DNA from: Asanoa sp. WMMD1127
GTDB taxonomy: Bacteria > Actinomycetota > Actinomycetes > Mycobacteriales > Micromonosporaceae
Direction: 5' to 3'
Length of the DNA stretch: 64,000 nucleotides
NCBI RefSeq assembly: GCF_029626225.1
Contig: NZ_JARUBP010000001.1
Coordinates: 1,116,001 to 1,180,000, forward strand
The position numbers and the translations under genes were made by a program. Positions within the stretch are counted from its first letter, which is position 1. Each line of letters starts with the position of its first letter. Below the pieces are notes generated by a model. It saw only the letters and a program-made list of their open reading frames with translations, searched no databases and was not told the DNA's origin. Positions 37,239 through 44,754 of the stretch are shown here, in pieces.

Positions 37239-37876
37239 CAAGTGTCCTTAGTGGAGGGATGTGGTGGTGGCTCGGCCAGGCCGCTGGCGACCATGTCGAA
37301 CGCCTCGTCGACGAGCTTGGCGAGGGTGGTGGGGTGGGCGCCGGGATCGTCGCTCGCCCAGCGCATGAAGGCGACCCGGAACGCGGCGCCGGTGACGGCG
37401 GCCGCGACGGACGGGAAGGCGTGGTCGTGGGGCAGGCCGAGCCGGTCGGCGACGGCCATGGCGACCGCCTGCTCCGACTCGACGCTCGTGGCCAGCAGCC
37501 GGGGCAGGAGCGTCGGGTTCTCCGCGACCACCCGCATCCGCAGGCCGAGCGCCTCGCGGTGGTCCTCCATCTGATGGATCACCGGGACGAACGCGAGCCG
37601 CAGGGCCTCGAAGAGCCCGATGTGCGGCGGAAGTGACCGGAACAGGTCCAGGGTGCGGCCGATCTCGGCCTCGTCGGCGAGAACTGCCTCGTCCTTGCTG
37701 GCGAAGTAGTTGAAGAAGGTCCGCGACGAGACGTCGCACGCCTCGCTGATCTGCTCGACCGTGACGTTTTCGAGCCCGTGCTCGGCCACCAACCGGAGGG
37801 CGGCGGCAGCCAGCGCGGCGCGGGTGGCCAGCTTCTTCCGGTCGCGTCGGCCGAGGGCGGGTGCGGAGCTCACCAC
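37238..37876 (-). CDS. TetR-family repressor of the efflux operon
   Basis: About 212 residues. HTH: KKLATRAALAAAALRLVAEHGLENVTVEQISEACDVSSRTFFNYFASKDEAVL, a subfamily often linked to EmrB-type pumps (Phe-Phe-Asn-Tyr after the recognition helix). Its stop overlaps the pump's ATG. Start uncertain: GTG 37876 or 37873 fit the family length, with a TACCAT element at 37885-37880 that could serve as -10 for a leaderless mRNA; GTG 37906 would add ten unlikely residues. Confidence 0.9.
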   Translation of the reverse strand: MVSSAPALGRRDRKKLATRAALAAAALRLVAEHGLENVTVEQISEACDVSSRTFFNYFASKDEAVLADEAEIGRTLDLFRSLPPHIGLFEALRLAFVPVIHQMEDHREALGLRMRVVAENPTLLPRLLATSVESEQAVAMAVADRLGLPHDHAFPSVAAAVTGAAFRVAFMRWASDDPGAHPTTLAKLVDEAFDMVASGLAEPPPHPSTKDT

Positions 37877-38025
37877 CTGATGGTACGCGTGGATCTTGCA
37901 CAACACGAAAAGTTTTATTCTGTGAAGCCGGGCACAGATCAGGAGCGCGTCAAAAGCCGCCGGGGCGCCGTAGCGAGGATGTCAAGATCGTGGATCTGCG
38001 CTTACGCCCGCGCTGAGCTGGGCGC

Positions 38026-38379
38026 ATGGCAACAACTCGGCACCCGGCGACCCCCAGGGTGACCCCCGGCATCGAGCTGGGAATCGGCTCTGTCGCGGCC
38101 GTCGTACTCACAATCATGCTGGCTTCGGCGCCCGTGCCTCTCGGCCTGGCCGGCCTCGCGATCGCGACCATCGCGGGCGCGGCGGTCATCCCGGACTGGC
38201 GCTACAGCTTGGGCCTCGCGGTGATCGCGTACTTCCTGTTCGTCGGTTTCATCGCCGGCGACATGGGTGTGCTGAGCTGGCGGGGTCACGATGCCGTGTG
38301 GCAACTCTTCACCTTCGGCCTCGCGTACGCCGCCGGGCTCGTCCTGCGCTGGCTGCTGCACTCACCGCCGCCGGACTGA
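38026..38379 (+). CDS. Small integral membrane protein, unknown function
   Basis: 117 residues with three to four hydrophobic helices (GIGSVAAVVLTIMLASAPV; LAGLAIATIAGAAVI; LGLAVIAYFLFVGFIAG; LFTFGLAYAAGLVL). Not recognised. It is divergent from the TetR gene and 40 bases upstream of the LigD-type polymerase gene on the same strand. ATG 38026 was taken as the only start before the first helix. Confidence 0.65.
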   Translation: MATTRHPATPRVTPGIELGIGSVAAVVLTIMLASAPVPLGLAGLAIATIAGAAVIPDWRYSLGLAVIAYFLFVGFIAGDMGVLSWRGHDAVWQLFTFGLAYAAGLVLRWLLHSPPPD

Positions 38380-38419
38380 ACCGTTCAAGCTGGCGGGCGA
38401 TCGTGAAAACATAGGGCGC

Positions 38420-39373
38420 ATGGCTGGTGAAGAGCGCGACGGGGTGCCGCTGACCAACCTCGACCAGGAGCTGTTCGACGGCGTCGGCGCCACCAAACGC
38501 GACCTCGTGGACTACCTCGACGCGGTGCACGAGCGGATGGTGCCCGCGCTGCGCGACCGACCGCTGTCGGTGATGCGCGTGCGGCCCGGCCAGCCGCCGT
38601 TCATGCAGAAGAACCTGCCCAAGTACACGCCGGAATGGGTTGCCCGGGCCGATGTGTGGGCCGACCGGTCGCGGCGGATGGTCAGCTACGCGCTCTGCAA
38701 CGACCGCCGCACGCTGATCTGGTTCGCCAACCAGCGGGCGGTCGAATACCACCCGGGCCTTTCGGTGAGCCAGGACTGGGCACATCCGACCCACCTGATC
38801 CTCGACCTCGACCCGCCCGAGGGCGGCCCGTTCCGGCTGGCGGCCCAGGCGGCGTTGCTGGTGCGCGAGGTGCTGACGGCGTGCGGGATGGCCGGTGCCG
38901 CCAAGACCAGCGGGGCCAAGGGCGCGCACGTGTTCGTACCCTTGGCGTCTGGTCAGGCCCACGACGACGTGGCGGCGGCGACACGGGCGATCGCGGCGCG
39001 GGCCGAGCGCCTCGACCCGGCGCTGGCGACCACCGCGTTCATCGTCGAACAGCGCGAGGGCAAGGTCTTCCTGGACTCGACGCGGGCAGGTGGGGCGACG
39101 GTGGTGTCGGCGTACTCGCCGCGGTTGCGGCCTGGCGTGCCCGTCTCGTTCCCCTTGCCGTGGGACGCGTTGGAGTCGGCGACGCCTGGTGATTACACGG
39201 TTCACACGGCCGCGGCGGCGCTGGGTTCTTCGGATCCGTGGGCCTCGTTGATGCCTGCGCCGCAACGGCTGGATCCGAGTCTCGTCGAAGAGGGCCACAC
39301 GATTCCGATCGCCCGCGTGGTGGCGATGCACGAGGGCAAGCGCCGGGCCCGCGAACGCCGTGCGGAGTCCTGA
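38420..39373 (+). CDS. Stand-alone LigD-type polymerase/primase (archaeo-eukaryotic primase fold)
   Basis: 317 residues matching the polymerase domain of LigD without ligase or nuclease. Motifs: substrate pocket FMQKNLPKYTPEW, metal site HLILDLDPPEGG (D-x-D), SGAKGAHVFVPL (S-G-K-G-H motif binding the triphosphate), and VSAYSPRLRPGVPVSFPL (R-x-x-V-S/T). In mycobacteria such PolD proteins fill gaps or extend primers in end joining. No ku or ligase gene is in the window. ATG 38420 lies 40 bases after the upstream membrane gene. The DUF1905 gene starts two bases after this stop and is probably co-transcribed. Confidence 0.92.
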   Translation: MAGEERDGVPLTNLDQELFDGVGATKRDLVDYLDAVHERMVPALRDRPLSVMRVRPGQPPFMQKNLPKYTPEWVARADVWADRSRRMVSYALCNDRRTLIWFANQRAVEYHPGLSVSQDWAHPTHLILDLDPPEGGPFRLAAQAALLVREVLTACGMAGAAKTSGAKGAHVFVPLASGQAHDDVAAATRAIAARAERLDPALATTAFIVEQREGKVFLDSTRAGGATVVSAYSPRLRPGVPVSFPLPWDALESATPGDYTVHTAAAALGSSDPWASLMPAPQRLDPSLVEEGHTIPIARVVAMHEGKRRARERRAES

Positions 39374-39374
39374 G

Positions 39375-39677
39375 GTGCGGTTCGCTTTCGACGCGGAGCT
39401 GTGGGAGTGGGACGCCCGGCGTGACGACAGCTGGGTGTTCGTGACGGTGCCGGCCGAGGCGTCCGCCGAGATCCGCGACCGCACCGCGGGCGTCCGCCGT
39501 GGGTTCGGCTCCGTGCGGGTCCGCGTGTCGATCGGTGGCAGCGGTTGGCGGACGTCGGTCTTTCCTGACAGCGCGAGTGGGTGTTACGTGTTGCCGTTGA
39601 AGCGCGCGGTCCGGCGGGCGGAGGGTCTCGACGTCGGCTCGGTCGCCAGGGTGGCGGTGGAGATCATCGAAACCTGA
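39375..39677 (+). CDS. DUF1905 domain protein
   Basis: 100 residues: FAFDAELWEWDARRDDSWVFVTVP at the start and GSVRVRVSIGGSGWRTSVFP, then YVLPLKRAVRRAEGL, the standard DUF1905 beta-barrel. No YdeI-like C-terminal part follows. GTG 39375 is set by GGAG at 39364-39367 and starts right behind the polymerase stop. Function unknown; co-occurrence with the LigD-type polymerase may only be operon convenience. Confidence 0.88.
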   Translation: MRFAFDAELWEWDARRDDSWVFVTVPAEASAEIRDRTAGVRRGFGSVRVRVSIGGSGWRTSVFPDSASGCYVLPLKRAVRRAEGLDVGSVARVAVEIIET

Positions 39678-39683
39678 TCCGCT

Positions 39684-39722
39684 CCGGGGGTGTGCCCGCC
39701 GATTACGGGAACACCCCCGGAT
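39684..39722. terminator. Bidirectional hairpin terminator
   Basis: An 11-bp perfect stem (39684-39694 with 39712-39722) sits between the convergent stops at 39677 and 39732; the 17-base loop can form three more pairs. Confidence 0.75.
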
Positions 39723-39731
39723 CGTGGCGGG

Positions 39732-40577
39732 TCAGACTCGGGTGAGGCTGGCGATCTCGGCCTGCGACAACTTCAGGTCGAGGGCGGCCAGGTTCTCGTC
39801 GAGGTGGCCGAGGTCGCCCGTACCCGGAATCGGCAGCATCGCCGGCGACCGGCCGAGGAGCCAGGCGAGCACGACCTGACGTGCCGACGCGGAATGCCGC
39901 TCGGCGATCTCGTGGACCGTCGGGTTCTTGTCGAGGTCCTGGATGGGCGCCCAGGGCAGGAACACCATCGACTCCTGCTCGCACAGGTCGACGATGCTCT
40001 CCGAGAACCGGTCATCGACGTTGTAGCGGTTCTGGATCGAGACGATCGGTGTCAACCGCTGCGCGGCGCGGATCTGCTCCTCGCTGACGTTCGACAGACC
40101 GATATGCCGGATCTTGCCCTCGTCCTTGAGCTTGACCAGTTCAGCGATCGAGTCTTCCAATGGCACGTTCGGATCGGGCCGGTGGAACTGGTAGAGCGGG
40201 ATCTGGTCGAGCTTGAGCCGGCGCAGCGAGCCCTCGCACACCTCGCGCAGGTGCTCGGGGCGCCCGTCGGCCGGCCAGGGCACAAACGGCTCGGGTCGGA
40301 GCAGGCCACCCTTGGTAGCGATGACCAGATCATCCGGGTACGGGTGAAGCGCTTCAGCAATCAGCTCCTCGCTCACGTTCGGCCCGTACGAGTCCGCCGT
40401 GTCGATGAAGTTGATGCCCGCGTCGACCACGCGGCGCAGCACCGCGATGGCTTGTTTCTTGTCGGCCGGCGGCCCCCAGATGCCCGGCCCGGTGACGCGC
40501 ATGGCGCCGAACCCGAACCGGTTGACGGTGAGATCCCCACCGACGTCGATCGTCCCCGCGGAGCTGGCGTTGGGCAT
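39732..40577 (-). CDS. Aldo/keto reductase, copy 1
   Basis: 281 residues, NADPH-type AKR barrel. Catalytic tetrad visible: Asp and Tyr in FIDTADSYGP, Lys in VIATKGG, His in LYQFHRPD. Cofactor end: LPIPGTGDLGHLDENL. The sequence is of the YajO/AKR11-15-like group that reduces aldehydes and ketones. A close paralogue lies at 41362-42225 on the same strand, with the same N-terminus (GTIDVGGDLTVNRFGFGAMR), so they come from a recent-looking duplication. Stands alone, divergent from a small TPR-like gene. Confidence 0.94.
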   Translation of the reverse strand: MPNASSAGTIDVGGDLTVNRFGFGAMRVTGPGIWGPPADKKQAIAVLRRVVDAGINFIDTADSYGPNVSEELIAEALHPYPDDLVIATKGGLLRPEPFVPWPADGRPEHLREVCEGSLRRLKLDQIPLYQFHRPDPNVPLEDSIAELVKLKDEGKIRHIGLSNVSEEQIRAAQRLTPIVSIQNRYNVDDRFSESIVDLCEQESMVFLPWAPIQDLDKNPTVHEIAERHSASARQVVLAWLLGRSPAMLPIPGTGDLGHLDENLAALDLKLSQAEIASLTRV

Positions 40578-40644
40578 GGTCCAGACACTCCAATCCGATG
40601 CCTCTTCGTGTTCTGGACTCTAGCTCCGCGCATAAGGTGTCCAA

Positions 40645-41097
40645 ATGATCCTGGATTCCGACGACGAACGCGCTCTCGCCGCGAACCTCTTCAACCGCGT
40701 CTGGGACCTCCTGGAGCGTGCCGACCGCACCCAGACTGACGACGACACGATGCTGCACATGGCCCACGCCAGCCGACACCACTGGGGCCAGGCCGGTGAA
40801 CCGGTCAACCTGGTCCGCGGTGAATGGCAGTGCTCCCGCGTCTATGCCGTGCTCGGGCGAGCTGAACCGGCCAACCACCACGCCCGACGCTGCCTGCACC
40901 TGTGCGAAGAGAACGGAATCGGCGGCTTCGACCTGGCGTACGCCTACGAAGCCCTGGCCCGCGCCGCATCCCTGTCCAACGACCCAGCCGCGGCGGGCTT
41001 CCTACAACAGGCGCGCTCCTGCCTGACGGACATCCCGGACGACGACGACCGCGAGTTGGTAGAGGCCGATCTGCGATCGCTGGAAGGCAGAGTGTGA
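40645..41097 (+). CDS. Conserved small TPR-like protein, unknown function
   Basis: 150 residues, helical. Segments such as TMLHMAHASRHHWGQAG, GEWQCSRVYAVLGRAEPANHHA and FDLAYAYEALARAASLSNDPAA form TPR-like hairpins; similar small proteins are widespread in actinomycetes without assigned function. ATG 40645 follows an AAGG. It is squeezed between the two aldo/keto reductase genes on the opposite strand, so it was either caught in the duplication or lies at its junction. Confidence 0.75.
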   Translation: MILDSDDERALAANLFNRVWDLLERADRTQTDDDTMLHMAHASRHHWGQAGEPVNLVRGEWQCSRVYAVLGRAEPANHHARRCLHLCEENGIGGFDLAYAYEALARAASLSNDPAAAGFLQQARSCLTDIPDDDDRELVEADLRSLEGRV

Positions 41098-41153
41098 CGC
41101 CCGACCACTCGAGCGGATGCAGCTGAATTTGGGCCAGCTGCCGTTCCGCGATA

Positions 41154-41272
41154 GTTAAGCCGGGCGACCCAGCCCAGACCGCACGCACCTCGGTCAGCCG
41201 GGCCACCCGGCCCAGACCACACGCACCGCGGTCAAGCCCGGCGTACCCGGCCCAGGCCGCGCTGCCCGCGCG
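41154..41272. repeat. 38-39 bp tandem repeat
   Basis: Three units starting at 41154, 41193 and 41231 share GTCA-GCC-GGG, ACCCGGCCCAGACC and ACGCACC-CG blocks; traces continue to about 41330. They fill the gap between the stop at 41097 and the reductase stop at 41362. The unit shows weak likeness to the last codons of that reductase. Confidence 0.75.
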
Positions 41273-41361
41273 GAGCACCGAAAATCGGTCAGCACGCACG
41301 CGCCGTGGTCAACGACATGCGATCGGCGCGCGCGAGTGGGCGCAAAACTCGATAGCGGCCC

Positions 41362-42225
41362 TCAGCCGCCGAGCCGGGTCAGGACGGCGACTTCAGCCGA
41401 CGTCAGGTTGAGGTCGACTGCGGCCAAGTTGTCGTCCAGGTGGGCCGGGTCGCTGGTGCCGGCGATCGGGAGCATTGCCGGCGATCGGGCAAGCAGCCAG
41501 GCCAGCGCGACCTGGCGCGGCGAGGCCGAATGGCGGTCGGCGATCTCTTGGATCGTCGGGTTGTCCGTGCCCTGGATCGGCGCCCAAGGGATGAACACCA
41601 TCTGCTCCTGCTCGCACAGGTCCACGATGGTCTCGGACGACCGGTCGTCGACGTTGTAGCGGTTCTGGATCGACACGATCGGCACCATCTGCTGGGCGAC
41701 GCGGATCTGCTCCTCGCTCACATTGGACAGTCCGACGTGCTGCACCTTGCCCTGCTCCTTGAGCTGCACGACGCCGCGCATGCTTTCCTCGAACGGGACC
41801 TTCGGATCGGGTTTGTGGAACTGGAACAGCGGGATCTGCTCGAGCCGCAACCGCCGCATGGAGGCCTCGCACGCCTCGACGATGTGCTCGGGCCGCCCGT
41901 CCTTGGGCCAGAACCCGTCCGGCTCGCCATCGTCTGGACCGGTGCGGTACATGCCGGCCTTGGTGGCGATAACCAGGTTGTCCGGGTACGGGTAAAGCGC
42001 TTCAGCAATCAGCTCTTCACTGACGTTGGGCCCGTACGAGTCCGCCGTGTCAATGAAGTTGATGTCTTCCTCAACGGCCCGCCGCAACACGGCGATGGCA
42101 TCATCCCTGTTCGCAGGCGGGCCCCAGATCCCCGGCCCGGTGATCCGCATAGCTCCAAACCCGAACCGGTTAACCGTCAGATCCCCGCCGACGTCGATCG
42201 TCCCTGCAGTAGTGGCCGACACCAT
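41362..42225 (-). CDS. Aldo/keto reductase, copy 2
   Basis: 287 residues, paralogue of the gene at 39732-40577. Same tetrad: FIDTADSYGP, VIATKAG, LFQFHKPD; same family end LPIAGTSDPAHLDDNL. It has a six-residue insertion after the catalytic Lys region (GPDDGEPDGFWPKDG against PFVPWPADG in copy 1). Long identical stretches (GTIDVGGDLTVNRFGFGAMR, IVSIQNRYNVDDR) show shared recent descent. Start at 42225 was chosen so that the N-terminus matches copy 1; longer readings run into non-homologous sequence. Confidence 0.93.
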   Translation of the reverse strand: MVSATTAGTIDVGGDLTVNRFGFGAMRITGPGIWGPPANRDDAIAVLRRAVEEDINFIDTADSYGPNVSEELIAEALYPYPDNLVIATKAGMYRTGPDDGEPDGFWPKDGRPEHIVEACEASMRRLRLEQIPLFQFHKPDPKVPFEESMRGVVQLKEQGKVQHVGLSNVSEEQIRVAQQMVPIVSIQNRYNVDDRSSETIVDLCEQEQMVFIPWAPIQGTDNPTIQEIADRHSASPRQVALAWLLARSPAMLPIAGTSDPAHLDDNLAAVDLNLTSAEVAVLTRLGG

Positions 42226-42430
42226 GTCCCCCGCGCCTCCAATCCCAGACGCGCCGCGGCGCGCCCCCGTTAGCCGCTCTCTGGAGCCTAGCTCCACCAG
42301 ACCGGTACGCCCTCTTTAGCGAATCCCGAGGCTTCTGAGGGATTTGTGATTGAGCTAGACCAAGCGCCGCCATGGCGGACGGATCGAGCGCTCGACAACG
42401 CGCGGCGCAGTCTCACGTTGCCAGTACCCT
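42226..42430. other. Intergenic stretch left of the large repeat array, no gene seen
   Basis: It holds the upstream region of aldo/keto reductase copy 2. Open frames exist but have no recognisable protein features or ribosome sites. Confidence 0.5.
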
Positions 42431-43130
42431 CCAGTCGAGAGCCGACGCGGCATCCCACCGCTTCGCGAAACGGCGCCCTCGGACAATGCGATGTGCCCGC
42501 CAATCGCAAGCCAACGCGCGACGCCCCAACGCTTGGCAACGCGGCACGCTCGCGCGCTGCGATGCGGCGGCCAGGCGCCGACCCAAACGCGGCGCCATCA
42601 CTTCGGAAGGAGGGCGCGGTCGGATCCTGCGGCGCACCGGCCAATCGCCGGTCCGCGCGAGTTACCTCACCACTTCGCGACGCGACGCGCTCAGACGCGC
42701 GATGCGCCGGCCAATCGCGGGCCAACGCGCGACGCCCCACCGCTTGGCAACGCGGCACGCTCGGGCGCTGCGATGCGCCGGCCAGGCGGCGACCCAAGCG
42801 CGGCGCCATCACTTCGGAAGGAAGGCGCGGTCGGATCCTGCGGCGCGCCGGCCAATCGCCGGCCTGCGCGAAGCGCTTCAGCATTTCGCGACGCGGCGCG
42901 CTCGGACGCTGCAGTGGCCAACCGAGGCACGCGCGGCGCCCAGCACTTGGCGACGCGGCGCGCTCGGACGCTTCGGTGAGCCGGCCAATCGCTGGCCTGC
43001 GCGAAACGCTGCAGCACTTCGCGACGCGCTCGGACGCTGCAGTGGCCAACCAAGGCCCGCGCGGCGCCTTAGCGCTTGCCGACCCGGCGCGGTCGGACGC
43101 TTCGGTGGGCTGGCCAGTCGAGGGACAGCG
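42431..43130. repeat. About 700-bp degenerate tandem array of roughly 70-bp units
   Basis: About ten units, each with a (G)GCCAATCG-like head, an inner ACGCGCGACGCC or GCGGCGCCATCAC block and a GCGCTCGGACGCTGC-like tail. Higher-order 211-bp duplication: 42490-42700 repeats as 42701-42911 with few changes (the BamHI-like GGATCC recurs at 42621 and 42832 region). The last unit (about 43070-43130) is the 3' end of the minus-strand gene 43069-43623. No credible gene lies within. Confidence 0.85.
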
Positions 43131-43623
43131 CCCCGCCGATCGGGACGGCACGCCAGCGTTTCTCCGCGAGATGGAGAGCCGCGACCGCGGCGCGCGTTGC
43201 TTCAAGGGGCGGGGCGTCCTCTGGGCGGGTCGCGAACCACTGCGCCGTCAGCTTGTTCAGGTTGGTGGTCGGCTCGGCCGCGGCGGCCTCGACGAAGCCG
43301 CCGATGAGCTCGGCCCGCTGGATGCGATCCCGGTACTCGCGGATGAGCATCGCCGACCGTTCCGCCGCGTGCGGCGGGCGTCGGCCGGACTGGTGGGTCA
43401 TGCTCTTGAACACGACCCCGCCGGCGATCGCGCCCCAGATCCCATCGGCGATGCGCATGGCGTCTTCGACCGTGAAGTGGACCAGGTCGTGCGGGACCTC
43501 GGCGGTGATGGGCCCAGCGTTCATCCGGTAGACGACGCCGTCGTCGCGCTCGATCAGGATCGAGCCCCAGGTATGGTCTTCCAGCCGCTCGAATGTCACC
43601 CGCACCAAATCAGCGTGACCCAC
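43069..43623 (-). CDS. Conserved hypothetical protein
   Basis: 184 residues; not recognised. N-terminal beta-strands (VRVTFERLEDHTWGSILIERDDGVVYRM), then helices (ERSAMLIREYRDRIQRAELIGGFVE). Coding character is good until about residue 165; the last 18 residues (DWPAHRSVRPRRVGKR) lie in a repeat unit and look like a read-through tail. GTG 43623 was used; there is no clear ribosome site and a start at GTG further in is possible. Confidence 0.65.
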   Translation of the reverse strand: MGHADLVRVTFERLEDHTWGSILIERDDGVVYRMNAGPITAEVPHDLVHFTVEDAMRIADGIWGAIAGGVVFKSMTHQSGRRPPHAAERSAMLIREYRDRIQRAELIGGFVEAAAAEPTTNLNKLTAQWFATRPEDAPPLEATRAAVAALHLAEKRWRAVPIGGALSLDWPAHRSVRPRRVGKR

Positions 43624-43722
43624 GCTTGAGCGGGCCTCAACCGGTTAATGCTCGGAGACGGCACGCCAACGCGCGGCGCTTGCGGCCTGACCACTACAGC
43701 TGAAGAGACTCAGGCGGCGGTC

Positions 43723-44250
43723 TTAACCGGTTGAGGGACGTCGGCGGGTCAGGCCGCGGTCGCGGGCCAGGCGCGACAGGATGGCGCGGCTGCTCAGGGC
43801 GGTTCCACCCAGGGCGACCATCCCCACCCCCAGATCGACCGAGAGGCGGCCCTGTTTCGCCCAGTAGACGTCCTTCAAATCCAACAGGAGGGCGAACTCG
43901 TCGACGATCAATGCCAACCCCGACCCATAGACGACGCCGGTCAATGGGTGGCGGCGTTTGCGTTCGCAGCCGGCTACCGCCAGGGCGCCTACGGCGCTGA
44001 CCATGCCGATTCCCCACATGTAGTGGTGGAAATGGACACCACCGACGCTGAGGTTGTGGAAGCGGGTGCCGCCCTGACGGATGCTGTAGGTGATCGCGCG
44101 GACAGCGCCGAACGTCACCGAGAAACCCAACCACGACCACAGGACAGAGCGGTCCTGCGGTTCGAGCTCCTCCCGGTACGCGCGACGGACCTCGGCGGGC
44201 GTCGGCACCGCGGCTTTCGACTTCGAGGGGCGGTCGGAGCCTTCGGCCAT
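43723..44250 (-). CDS. Integral membrane protein, unknown function
   Basis: 175 residues with about four helices. A distinctive HFHHYMWGIGMV segment sits after VGGV, suggesting a His-rich metal or substrate site at the membrane face; RHPLTGVVYGSGLALIVDEFALLLDLKDVYW follows. Similar actinobacterial membrane proteins are known by this motif but have no assigned function. The stop codon TAA is inside a TTAACCGGTT sequence. Transcribed in the same direction as the MerR gene, which starts upstream of it. Confidence 0.75.
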   Translation of the reverse strand: MAEGSDRPSKSKAAVPTPAEVRRAYREELEPQDRSVLWSWLGFSVTFGAVRAITYSIRQGGTRFHNLSVGGVHFHHYMWGIGMVSAVGALAVAGCERKRRHPLTGVVYGSGLALIVDEFALLLDLKDVYWAKQGRLSVDLGVGMVALGGTALSSRAILSRLARDRGLTRRRPSTG

Positions 44251-44286
44251 GCGGTCAACGTACCGCCGGATCAGGCGTTTTCGGGG

Positions 44287-44700
44287 TCAATCGCCCGAAG
44301 GCTCCCTGCTTCCGGACCACAGGTCGGCTGCGGTGCCCTCGGCCAGGCGCTTCTCGTATACGCGGACCTTGTAGCTGATCATGCTCAGGCCGACCGACAG
44401 CGCCGCCATCTGGGACTCGATACGTTCCTGGTGCGCGCGGAGCAGGGCCAGGCGCTCGGGCTCGTTGCCGGCGCCTTCGCGCACCAGGTCCGCGTACTTG
44501 CGGATCGCCTCGAGGGGCATCCCCGATTCGCGCAGTCGGGCGCACAGCTCGACCCAGCCGATGTCGTCGTCCGAGAAAACCCGCCGGCCGCCCGGGTCGC
44601 GCACGATCGGCCCGACGAACAGCCCTTCCCGCTCGTAGAACCGCAAAGCGTGCACGCTGAGCCCGGTGCGGGCGGCGACCTCGCCGATGCCGTACGCCAT
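44287..44700 (-). CDS. MerR-family transcriptional regulator
   Basis: 137 residues. N-terminal winged HTH: YGIGEVAARTGLSVHALRFYEREGLF, then the wing GRRVFSDDDIGWVELCARLRESGMPLEAIRKYADL and a coiled coil (ALLRAHQERIESQMAALSVGL). It lacks the C-terminal Cys pair of the metal sensors and belongs to the AdhR/YyaN-like group that responds to aldehydes, thiol stress or small organics. Divergent from the SDR gene, whose promoter has the 19-bp spacer and dyad this family activates. Confidence 0.94.
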   Translation of the reverse strand: MAYGIGEVAARTGLSVHALRFYEREGLFVGPIVRDPGGRRVFSDDDIGWVELCARLRESGMPLEAIRKYADLVREGAGNEPERLALLRAHQERIESQMAALSVGLSMISYKVRVYEKRLAEGTAADLWSGSREPSGD

Positions 44701-44716
44701 GACCGGAGGTTAGCGC

Positions 44717-44747
44717 TTGAGCTAGAGCCCGCTCTAGGTCATATGGT
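44717..44747 (+). promoter_or_regulatory. MerR-type promoter with 19-bp spacer and operator dyad
   Basis: -35 TTGAGC (44717-44722), 19-bp spacer, -10 TATGGT (44742-44747). The spacer holds the perfect dyad CTAGAGC-CC-GCTCTAG (44722-44737). The ATG at 44755 is 8 bases past the -10, so the mRNA is probably leaderless. Confidence 0.85.
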
Positions 44748-44754
44748 CCGCGGC

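Noticed and set aside
41154-43130. CRISPR array
   Set aside because: Units abut without unique spacers, vary in length and diverge gradually; no cas genes are present.
42288-43629. Long open frames across the 42.4-43.1 kb repeats on both strands
   Set aside because: The frames reflect the repeat sequence; peptides are Arg/Ala-rich with the array's period and have no family motif.
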